Below, one piece after another: positions 23,200 through 30,216 of a DNA stretch of 37,351 bases. A program made the translations under genes and the position numbers. Within the stretch, counting starts at the first letter, position 1. Each line of letters opens with the position of its first letter. The stretch is from an uncultured Bacteroidales bacterium (GTDB taxonomy: Bacteria > Bacteroidota > Bacteroidia > Bacteroidales > UBA932), in NCBI GenBank assembly GCA_902491795.1, contig CABUIX010000019.1, positions 1 through 37,351 on the forward strand. Reading direction: 5' to 3'. The notes under the pieces are model-generated. The model had not been told where the DNA came from. It made no database searches and worked only from the letters and a program-made list of their open reading frames with translations.

Positions 23200-24597
23200 T
23201 TACTGCTGCCGGCCCTTGAGATATTCGTCGATGGCTCTGGCGGCAGTCCTTCCAGCCCCCATCGCAAGAATCACCGTGGCGGCACCTGTAACCGCATCCC
23301 CTCCTGCAAACACGCCGGGTCTTGTTGTCGCCCCGTTTTCATCAGCGACAAGACAGCCCTTGCGTGTAGTCTCAAGGCCTTTTGTAGTATTGGGAATCAG
23401 GGGATTCGACGAAGTGCCGAGGGCCATGATCACGGTATCGGTCTCTATCTCAAATTCGGAGCCCTCTACAGGCACAGGACGGCGGCGTCCGCTCTCGTCG
23501 GGCTCTCCGAGTTCCATGCGTATGCATCTCAGTCCCCTTACCCAGCCTTTGTCGTCTCCGAGGATTTCCACAGGGTTGGAAAGCATGTTGAAGATTATGC
23601 CTTCTTCCGCCGCATGATGCACTTCCTCTCTTCTGGCGGGCAGTTCAGCCTCGGTCCTGCGATAGACGATGTGGACTTCGGATCCTAGCCGCAGAGCCGT
23701 CCGGGCGGCATCCATCGCGACATTGCCTCCTCCAACCACGCAGGTACGGTGTCCGGCATGAATGGGAGTCAGGTAGTCCGGCCTGTAGGCATTCATCAGA
23801 TTGTTGCGCGTCAGAAACTCGTTGGCGGAGAACACTCCGCAAAGATTCTCTCCCGGTATCCCCATAAATTTAGGAGTCCCGGCCCCCGTGCCTATGAACA
23901 CTGCCGAGAAGCCTTTCTCATCGAAGAGCTGGTCCACGGTAATCGTGCGGCCGATTATCACGTCGGTCTCTATCTTGACACCGAGTTTCCTCACATCTTC
24001 AATTTCACGGGCAAGCACCTTGTCCTTGGGCAGGCGGAATTCGGGAATTCCGTAGACAAGCACTCCTCCCGGCTTGTGCAGAGCCTCGAACACCGTCACA
24101 TCGTAACCGAGTTTGGCAAGATCGCACGCACACGCAAGACCCGCAGGACCGGAGCCCACTATCGCGACCTTCATTCCGTTGTTCACCGCCGGAGAAACTT
24201 CGGCAGATCCTCCATGCTCACGCATATAGTCAGCCACAAAACGCTCGAGCTTGCCGATGGCGACAGGTTCTCCCTTGACTCCGAGCACGCAGCTCCCCTC
24301 GCACTGGGTTTCCTGCGGACATACTCTGCCGCATACCGCAGGCAGCGATGAATCCCTTGCTATCACTTCAGCCGCGCCCGGAATATCCTTCCCGACAAGC
24401 TTTGCGATAAAATCAGGAATATTGAGATTCACCGGACAGGCCGTCACGCATCTCGGATTCCTGCAGTGAAGGCAGCGCGTGGCTTCCAGGAAAGCCTCCT
24501 CCTCATTATAGCCGAAGCAGACCTCATCAAAATTGTGCGCACGGACTTTGGGATCCTGTTCACGCACCGGCACCCTTGGAATTCTGTTTGCCATCAT
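23200..24597 (-). CDS. NADPH-dependent glutamate synthase small-chain-like / NfnB-type flavoprotein
   Basis: The 465-residue product has an N-terminal cluster domain with eight cysteines (42, 45, 50, 54, 89, 93, 99, 103) for two [4Fe-4S] centres. FAD- and NAD(P)H-binding Rossmann motifs follow, including GSGPAG (148-153) and GGGNVAMDAA. This fits GltD/GltA-type small subunits and the NfnB subunit of NADH-dependent ferredoxin:NADP oxidoreductase. No glutamate synthase large subunit is nearby, and the gene overlaps an NfnA-type partner by 4 bases, which favours Nfn (or sulfide dehydrogenase, SudA) over glutamate synthase. Two ATG codons in tandem (24597 and 24594) are possible starts. Convergent with the AI-2E gene. 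Confidence 0.9.
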   Translation of the reverse strand: MMANRIPRVPVREQDPKVRAHNFDEVCFGYNEEEAFLEATRCLHCRNPRCVTACPVNLNIPDFIAKLVGKDIPGAAEVIARDSSLPAVCGRVCPQETQCEGSCVLGVKGEPVAIGKLERFVADYMREHGGSAEVSPAVNNGMKVAIVGSGPAGLACACDLAKLGYDVTVFEALHKPGGVLVYGIPEFRLPKDKVLAREIEDVRKLGVKIETDVIIGRTITVDQLFDEKGFSAVFIGTGAGTPKFMGIPGENLCGVFSANEFLTRNNLMNAYRPDYLTPIHAGHRTCVVGGGNVAMDAARTALRLGSEVHIVYRRTEAELPARREEVHHAAEEGIIFNMLSNPVEILGDDKGWVRGLRCIRMELGEPDESGRRRPVPVEGSEFEIETDTVIMALGTSSNPLIPNTTKGLETTRKGCLVADENGATTRPGVFAGGDAVTGAATVILAMGAGRTAARAIDEYLKGRQQ

Positions 24598-25457
24598 TTG
24601 TTCCTCCCTATTTTGCAGTCGTGCTCTTCAAGCTCTTCTTTTTCTTCCTTGCGATATTGGCCCTGGCGGCGCATCGCTTCGTCAAAATCAACCTCATAGC
24701 CGTCAAATTCAGGCCCCTCAACGCAGGCGAACCGCGTTCTTCCTCCGACCGTCACCCTACAGGCGCCGCACATGCCCGTCCCGTCCACCATAAGGGTGTT
24801 GAGACTCACCGTGATCGGCAGCCCGAGTTTCCTGGCCGTCAGCGACGTGAACTTCATCATGATCATGGGGCCTATTGCCACTGCCCTCGTATACTTTCTG
24901 CCGTCCTCGCTGACAAGCTTCTCCAGAAGAACAGTGACCATGCCATGAAAACCTTCCGACCCGTCATCGGTGCAGATGAAAAGATTGTCGCACACTTCAG
25001 CCATCTCCCGCTTGTATATCAGCAGGCCGGAATTCTTTGCTCCGATTATGACGTCAACCGGAACTCCCCGCGAGTGCAGCCACTTGGCCTGCGGATAGAC
25101 AGGAGCTGTACCGACCCCTCCGGCAATGAATATATATCTCTGCGCGGCAAGGGCAGCCGGATCCATGGCAGTAAAGTCAGACGGCATCCCGAGCGGTCCG
25201 GTCACGTCACAGAAATATTCTCCAGGCTCATGGGACACAATATCTTCCGTGGAGACACCTATCTCCTGCGTCACGATTGTAACGCTCCCCTCCGACGCGT
25301 CATAGTCGCTGATTGTCAGAGGTATTCTCTCCCCTTTTTCGTCGGCCCTCACCATCAGGAACTGCCCTGGCTTGGCCGAGGCTGCCAGAAGCGGCGCCTC
25401 GACCTTCATCCTGCAGATTCCGGGAGTCAGCATCTCCTTTGTCAATATTCTGTACAT
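24594..25457 (-). CDS. NfnA/SudB-type ferredoxin--NADP reductase subunit
   Basis: The 287-residue product has a ferredoxin-reductase fold: an FAD-binding barrel, an NAD-binding segment with GGVGTAPVYP (113-122), and a C-terminal cluster motif. The [2Fe-2S] ligands appear as Asp225, Cys230, Cys233 and Cys245. An aspartate plus three cysteines is the ligand set reported for NfnA of Thermotoga maritima, which supports the Nfn assignment over PyrK. In Nfn this subunit binds NAD(H), and the complex links NADH, NADPH and ferredoxin by electron bifurcation. An acidic, Lys-rich tail ends the protein. First gene of a two-gene operon. Confidence 0.88.
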   Translation of the reverse strand: MYRILTKEMLTPGICRMKVEAPLLAASAKPGQFLMVRADEKGERIPLTISDYDASEGSVTIVTQEIGVSTEDIVSHEPGEYFCDVTGPLGMPSDFTAMDPAALAAQRYIFIAGGVGTAPVYPQAKWLHSRGVPVDVIIGAKNSGLLIYKREMAEVCDNLFICTDDGSEGFHGMVTVLLEKLVSEDGRKYTRAVAIGPMIMMKFTSLTARKLGLPITVSLNTLMVDGTGMCGACRVTVGGRTRFACVEGPEFDGYEVDFDEAMRRQGQYRKEEKEELEEHDCKIGRNK

Positions 25458-25562
25458 AAGACTAATTTGAACCTGTCAAAAGAATGATTATAATGAATTG
25501 CTAATATACTAAGATCTCCACAATTTCCCCTTCAATATTTTCGGAAATTTTAGTACCTTGTA

Positions 25563-25594
25563 TTGCATAATACTATCAAAAATATATATCTTTG
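25563..25594 (+). promoter_or_regulatory. Promoter of the PspC-PadR-PspC operon
   Basis: TTG at 25563-25565 and TATCTTTG at 25587-25594 (exact -7 consensus, followed by C) are 21 bases apart. The -7 box ends 30 bases before the ATG at 25625. The AT-rich region 25458-25562 upstream holds no gene. An opposite-strand -7-like box (TATTTTTG, 25577-25584) overlaps this promoter and might serve the oxidoreductase operon. Confidence 0.65.
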
Positions 25595-25624
25595 CAGAAA
25601 AAGGAACAATTAACTGGAAACACG

Positions 25625-26179
25625 ATGAAACAAATCACTAACGTCGCTGTCGGGGGCAGAAACTTCATAATCAGCAACGATGCCTACTCAATGCTCGACT
25701 CATGGCTTACGGCCTTCAAATCAAAGGTAGAGCCGGCCTCTCAGGTCGATGACGTGATGATCGAAATAGAAGAACGCATTGCCGAACTATTTACGGAAGC
25801 CTCTACCGTTCCGAATTATGTCGTTGACACCGATCTCGTGCAGAAGGTAATCAGGCAACTCGGGATGCCCGACGGCAGTGACCCGCAAAACGGAACATCA
25901 AATGCCGCTTGTGAGCGGCCTGTCCACCGCTTCTACAGAGACAGGGACGACGGAAAGCTGGCAGGAGTATGCAGCGGTATCGCCAAGTACTTCAATATAG
26001 ATGTGATGCTGGTGCGGGTTATCGCCATAATACTTGTTTTCTGCGGAGGATGCGGACTGTGGGCATACCTGATACTCTGGTTCATATCTCCTGTAGCCGA
26101 GACTCCACGTCAGAAATGCGAACTGTACGGATTGATGCCGACAGCCGAAAACCTGCGCCGCTTCACAACCTCAAAATAG
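25625..26179 (+). CDS. PspC domain protein, short form
   Basis: A 184-residue protein with two parts. Residues 1-82 form a domain common in Bacteroidota PspC proteins (GGRNFIISNDAYSMLDSWL, then IEIEERIAELF and a VVDTDLVQKVIRQLGMP helix). Residues 103-158 are a PspC domain (RFYRDRDDGKLAGVCSGIAK followed by a membrane hairpin ending in LILWFISP). A 26-residue cytoplasmic tail follows. PspC proteins act in envelope-stress responses. The frame is open to 25592, but that would start inside the -7 box, so the ATG at 25625 was chosen. PadR follows after 7 bases. Confidence 0.85.
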   Translation: MKQITNVAVGGRNFIISNDAYSMLDSWLTAFKSKVEPASQVDDVMIEIEERIAELFTEASTVPNYVVDTDLVQKVIRQLGMPDGSDPQNGTSNAACERPVHRFYRDRDDGKLAGVCSGIAKYFNIDVMLVRVIAIILVFCGGCGLWAYLILWFISPVAETPRQKCELYGLMPTAENLRRFTTSK

Positions 26180-26186
26180 ACGATTC

Positions 26187-26528
26187 ATGGACAAGATAAA
26201 CGTTGAAAATGTAAAATCGCAGATGCGCAAAGGAATGCTGGAATACTGTATTCTGCTGATTCTTAGCAAAAAAGACGAATATCCTTCCTCTCTGATTGCC
26301 GAATTGAAGAAGGCCGACATGATAGTCGTGGAAGGGACTCTCTACCCTCTCCTCATAAGACAGAAGAACCAGGGGCTTCTTACATACAGGTGGGAGGAAT
26401 CCCCACAGGGACCGCCACGGAAATACTACTCCATAACTGACAAGGGAAGAGCCCAGCTTCAGGAAATGGACATTGCGTGGAATGAAATCGTAAGCACAAT
26501 CCAAAAAATAAAAGACGGACAGATATGA
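26187..26528 (+). CDS. PadR family transcriptional regulator
   Basis: The 113-residue product is a winged-helix regulator of the short PadR type. It starts with a helix (VENVKSQMRKGMLEYCILLIL), has a recognition region around EGTLYPLLIRQKNQGLL (residues 49-65), and a wing with GPPRKYYSITDKG (75-87), all PadR hallmarks. PadR proteins usually repress their own operon and respond to ligands or envelope stress. It lies between two PspC genes and overlaps the second by 4 bases (ATGA), so it probably controls this operon (inference). Confidence 0.92.
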   Translation: MDKINVENVKSQMRKGMLEYCILLILSKKDEYPSSLIAELKKADMIVVEGTLYPLLIRQKNQGLLTYRWEESPQGPPRKYYSITDKGRAQLQEMDIAWNEIVSTIQKIKDGQI

Positions 26529-28009
26529 AACCTGTAGTGAAAGCCAGCATAGGAAAAACTGCATTCACGCTTGATGAAAGTGCGTACAGCATCCTGAAGG
26601 ACTATCTGGACTCGCTTGAGCAACATTTCTCCGGCAATCCTTCCGGAAAAGAAATAATGGAAGAAATCGAAGTCCGCCTGGCGGAGTTGCTGTTCGAGAA
26701 ATGCGGTGTCTCGGGTGTAGTGAGCGAACAGGCGGCAAGAGATGCCTGCGACACCCTCGGCTCGGTAAATGACATCGATTCCGACAAATCGGCAGAAGAG
26801 GCTGCCGCAGAAGAGCAAAAGCCCAACGACAAGGATGTACATGCCAGAAAGGCAAGAAAACTTTTCAGGAATCCCGATGACAAAATCATCGGAGGCGTAT
26901 GTTCCGGGATGGCCGCATACTTCGACAGGGAGCCTGTCCTGTTTCGCCTGATTGCCATAGGAATCTTCCTCCTGTTCGTCTTCACCGAAGCCAGGCAGGC
27001 ACTTTGGGTCCCTGTCGTGGCATACCTGGCCCTGTGGCTGGTGATACCTGAAGCAAAAACAATAGGACAGAAATACCAGATGCGGGGCAAGACAAACACC
27101 CTCGACAGCATAATGAAAAATGTCGAAAAGGGAGCAGAAGAAATAGGCAACACGGCAAAGCAGTTCAACAATAATCATCCGGACTTTTTGAAGACAATCA
27201 TGAAAGCAGTATCAGTGTTCGTGGGCATAATATTCATCCTGATTGCATTCGCGGCAATGCTCGCGCTTGCGGTCTCAGCGGCCGGAGCCACCGTAGTCAT
27301 GCCAGTAAGCATAGCGACTCTCCTGGCTTCCACAATAGGACCTGGACACACGGCAGTATGCACCATTGCGCTGCTGGCCACACTCGGGATACCGTTCATA
27401 TCACTTCTGTACTGCGGCATCCAGATGGCATTCGGCCTGAAGTCACCAAAATGGAGACCCGGAATCCTGCTTCTGCTGCTGTGGATTGCCAGCCTGCTGA
27501 CTTTGGGATACTTTGTTACCAGGGCCGCAATAGAATTCGACAGCGGCGAGAGACAGTATGACGTCATGACGGTCAGCCCGCAAGAACAGATGCTGCTGAT
27601 CGAAATGGAGGACTCCGACATGGACTACGACTACATCTACCTCAACGGAGACGAGGACAGTTACGAACTGGTAATGACAGTCGGGGACGAAGTTTACCTA
27701 TACCCCAGGATCAAAATCCACCGCAACGATGAAGCCGACAGCATAAGGATCAAGGAAAGCACCATATTCTTCAGCGGCAAGAACAGGCAGCCGGAGTTCT
27801 GCTCATACTCCGACGGAACTCTCATTCTCTCTCCATCCGTTCTGAACGACAGGCAGAAAATGGAAGAATCCGGCCGAGAGATAACAATAAGCCTTCCCGC
27901 TGACACAGAGGTACAGGTGAAGGCTCCAAGATATCATGATTTCACTAAAGAACAATATCACACGAACATCACTCTGCTGAAAGGCCACAGCGATGTCGAC
28001 ATCTTCTGA
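26525..28009 (+). CDS. PspC domain protein, long form with extra membrane helices and C-terminal beta-rich domain
   Basis: A 494-residue membrane protein. Residues 1-80 repeat the N-terminal domain of the short PspC protein upstream, so the two are paralogous there. An acidic linker (86-105) leads to the PspC domain (RKLFRNPDDKIIGGVCSGMA, 111-130, and membrane hairpin to about 175). Three further hydrophobic regions follow (about 226-258, 275-303 and 312-332). The C-terminal 160 residues look extracytoplasmic and beta-rich, with repeated short hydrophobic strands; a toastrack-like fold is possible but not proven. It is the last gene of the operon and is convergent with the fructokinase gene 6 bases away. 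Confidence 0.83.
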   Translation: MKPVVKASIGKTAFTLDESAYSILKDYLDSLEQHFSGNPSGKEIMEEIEVRLAELLFEKCGVSGVVSEQAARDACDTLGSVNDIDSDKSAEEAAAEEQKPNDKDVHARKARKLFRNPDDKIIGGVCSGMAAYFDREPVLFRLIAIGIFLLFVFTEARQALWVPVVAYLALWLVIPEAKTIGQKYQMRGKTNTLDSIMKNVEKGAEEIGNTAKQFNNNHPDFLKTIMKAVSVFVGIIFILIAFAAMLALAVSAAGATVVMPVSIATLLASTIGPGHTAVCTIALLATLGIPFISLLYCGIQMAFGLKSPKWRPGILLLLLWIASLLTLGYFVTRAAIEFDSGERQYDVMTVSPQEQMLLIEMEDSDMDYDYIYLNGDEDSYELVMTVGDEVYLYPRIKIHRNDEADSIRIKESTIFFSGKNRQPEFCSYSDGTLILSPSVLNDRQKMEESGREITISLPADTEVQVKAPRYHDFTKEQYHTNITLLKGHSDVDIF

Positions 28010-28015
28010 ATGAAA

Positions 28016-28897
28016 TCAGACCAGTGACTTCAGTTGGGGAGGCAGTTCAGGCATTGCCCCGTTGCAGGTGCACACGAAAGCAGAAATCTGCACGGCAGCC
28101 GAATGAGCCTCCTCAAGACTTTTTCCCTTGAGCAAAGCTGCACAGAATGCTGCGGTGAAAGAATCGCCGGCACCGACAGTGTCGACAACCTTGACTATCG
28201 GGGTCTCGCGGAAAAGGACACGGTCCGGAGTCACGACATAACTGCCGTCAGTGCCGCACGTAAGGATCACGAAACGGAGCCCGAATTCAGAAAGCAGACG
28301 GCGGCAAGCATCCATCGGAAGAGCGTCGCCATACGAAAGCATCCCGGACACAATCTCAAGTTCTTCGTCGTTGATCTTGAGCACATCGGCTTTTTCCAAA
28401 GACTTTCTTATGACCTCTTCAGAATAATAACTCTGACGGAGATTTATGTCGAACACCTTAATAGAATCGGCCGGCATGGCGTCAAGGAAAGCATGTATGC
28501 ATTCCCTGGAGACAGGATTCCGCTGTGCAAGGGTTCCGAAGCACACGCAGGAGCATTCCGGAGCTATCCCTGCAAACTCGTCATCGAAACGAAGGCCGTC
28601 CCATGCCACACCTTCCACGATATTGTACTGAGGCACTCCAGCCGGGTTCAGGGACACTTCCACTGTGCTGGTGGGCTTGGCGGAAAGCTGAAGCGAATGA
28701 GGCAGGTGCACCCCGTCCAGCGTCCTGATTATCTCGTCCCCAAGGGCATCGCGGCCAACTGCGCTCAAAGCGATGCCTTCAAGCCCCAGCCCGGCAACAT
28801 GCCAGGCAAAATTTGCGGGAGCTCCGCCCAGTTTCTTTCCTGACGGAAGCATGTCCCAAAGAATTTCTCCAAGACCGGCAATATATTTCTTTTTCAT
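28016..28897 (-). CDS. PfkB family carbohydrate kinase, probable fructokinase
   Basis: The 293-residue product has the PfkB fructokinase layout: GEILWDMLPSGKKLGGAPANF (residues 10-30, with the substrate-binding GGAPANF), the ATP-site DTVGAGDSFTAAF (239-251) with catalytic Asp245, and the terminal CNGAMPELP, typical of Bacteroidota fructokinases. It would phosphorylate fructose delivered by the MFS importer encoded just upstream; the two genes overlap by 4 bases (ATGA). In B. thetaiotaomicron, fructokinase BT1757 and importer BT1758 have the same relation within the fructan locus. Another hexose is possible. Confidence 0.87.
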   Translation of the reverse strand: MKKKYIAGLGEILWDMLPSGKKLGGAPANFAWHVAGLGLEGIALSAVGRDALGDEIIRTLDGVHLPHSLQLSAKPTSTVEVSLNPAGVPQYNIVEGVAWDGLRFDDEFAGIAPECSCVCFGTLAQRNPVSRECIHAFLDAMPADSIKVFDINLRQSYYSEEVIRKSLEKADVLKINDEELEIVSGMLSYGDALPMDACRRLLSEFGLRFVILTCGTDGSYVVTPDRVLFRETPIVKVVDTVGAGDSFTAAFCAALLKGKSLEEAHSAAVQISAFVCTCNGAMPELPPQLKSLV

Positions 28898-30051
28898 TCC
28901 GTATAAGATTTTCTCAATGCCATATACATTCCCAGCAAATATAGCACTCCTGCGGACATTACTGCAACAGCTCCGAGCTGAGTGCCTGACAAATCTGAAA
29001 AAACGCCCATGACAGGAGGGAAAATGGCACCTCCAATAAGGCCCGCAATCATCAGGCCAGAAATTTCATTCTGCTTGTCGGGCTGATGCAGAAGTGATTT
29101 TGAGAAAATTATTGAAAATACGTTCGAATTGCCGAATCCGATAAGGCCTACACATGCATAAATCGGCACAACGGAGTCGAACAGGAACAGTCCGACCATG
29201 GCAGCAGCCATGCACAGCACGCTTACAATGAAGAACTTGCCCGGATTCCACCTCGCAAGGATGAAGGATCCGGAAAAGCATCCGACCGTGCGGAACAGGA
29301 AATACACGCTGGTGGCAAATGCGGCATCGTTCAATGACATTCCTGCACTTTCCATCAAAAGCTTCGGGGCCGTCACATTGGTGCCGACGTCAATGCCGAC
29401 ATGACACAAGATTCCGAAAAACGACAGCAGTATGAATTTGTCGCGCAGAAGCGAGAAGCTGGCTCCAAATCCCGCCCCGCTGCTTTTGTATTCATCCTCC
29501 TGAATTCTGGTAAGGCCGAGACTGACCACAGCAATGACCGATATGGCCATAAAGATCGGGAACATGATACGCCAGTTGTCAAACTGGGAAGCTCCCCAGC
29601 TTGCGACGAGAGGGGCAATGAACGAGCAGATAGCCTTGACGAACTGGCCGAAAGTCATGGTGCTCGCAAGTTTGTCTCCCGTAACGATGTTGGCAACCAG
29701 AGGGTTGAGCGACACCTGCATGATAGCATTGCCTATCCCGAGAAGACAAAATGATATCGTCATCGAAACGGCGGAATAATTCAATACTGGTACCAGCAGG
29801 GCAAGCGCCGTCACCACAAGGCTCAACAGAGTCGTCTTGCGCCGGCCTATCCTGTTCATCAGGGCTCCGGTGGGTATTGAAACAATCAGGAACCAGAAAA
29901 ACACCATGGTGGTGCACAGATTGGCAAAAGCATCGGACAAGCCGAAATCTGCCTTGATATAATTGGTAGCAGTCCCGACCATGTCAACAAAGCCCATGGC
30001 GAAGAAAGAAAGCATTACCGGGACAATTACCGCACTGAATTTTTTGCTCAT
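28894..30051 (-). CDS. MFS sugar transporter, probable inner-membrane fructose importer
   Basis: The 385-residue product has about 12 membrane helices and the major facilitator pattern, with the loop 2-3 motif as GALMNRIGRRKT (about residues 62-73). Its start (FFAMGFVDMVGTATNYIKADF) and general form resemble FucP-like sugar importers of Bacteroidota, including the proposed fructose importer BT1758. It is cotranscribed with the fructokinase gene and divergent from the regulator gene. Together they would take up and phosphorylate the monosaccharide released in the periplasm. Substrate is inferred from context. Confidence 0.87.
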   Translation of the reverse strand: MSKKFSAVIVPVMLSFFAMGFVDMVGTATNYIKADFGLSDAFANLCTTMVFFWFLIVSIPTGALMNRIGRRKTTLLSLVVTALALLVPVLNYSAVSMTISFCLLGIGNAIMQVSLNPLVANIVTGDKLASTMTFGQFVKAICSFIAPLVASWGASQFDNWRIMFPIFMAISVIAVVSLGLTRIQEDEYKSSGAGFGASFSLLRDKFILLSFFGILCHVGIDVGTNVTAPKLLMESAGMSLNDAAFATSVYFLFRTVGCFSGSFILARWNPGKFFIVSVLCMAAAMVGLFLFDSVVPIYACVGLIGFGNSNVFSIIFSKSLLHQPDKQNEISGLMIAGLIGGAIFPPVMGVFSDLSGTQLGAVAVMSAGVLYLLGMYMALRKSYTE

Positions 30052-30068
30052 CGGTTATAGTTTTGTCA

Positions 30069-30076
30069 CAAAGTTA
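30069..30076 (-). promoter_or_regulatory. -7 box for the sugar importer-fructokinase operon
   Basis: On the minus strand it reads TAACTTTG, an exact match to TAnnTTTG, ending 17 bases before the start codon at 30051. A -33-like TTG (plus-strand CAA at 30101-30103) is 24 bases away, slightly long. The rest of the 165-base divergent region holds the repeats at 30122-30152. Confidence 0.5.
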
Positions 30077-30121
30077 TATGAGGGGCAATTTACATCATAG
30101 CAAGTTCCTTTCAAAGAATAC

Positions 30122-30152
30122 AACAATTGTTACGCCTATCGGATTATCGGAT
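30122..30152. repeat. Palindrome and tandem 8-bp repeat in the divergent promoter region, candidate operators
   Basis: AACAATTGTT (30122-30131) is a perfect 10-bp palindrome. Five bases later TATCGGAT occurs twice head to tail (30137-30144 and 30145-30152). Both lie between the -7 box of the importer operon and the regulator gene, with a TTTTTG -33-like element at 30158-30163 directly after. They are candidate binding sites for a regulator. Neither motif recurs in the region before susC. Confidence 0.45.
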
Positions 30153-30216
30153 CAAAATTTTTGACAAATAGAAAATATAATACGAATATTGCGCTCATAA
30201 CACTGCAGCTATAACC

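Noticed and set aside
24576..25487. 303-codon plus-strand ORF opposite the NfnA-type gene
   Set aside because: The minus-strand frame has cluster and NAD-binding motifs; the plus-strand product is unrecognisable.
28005..28020. Hairpin TCTGA/TCAGA between the convergent PspC and fructokinase genes
   Set aside because: It is short, AT-rich, overlaps both stop codons and has no T-run.
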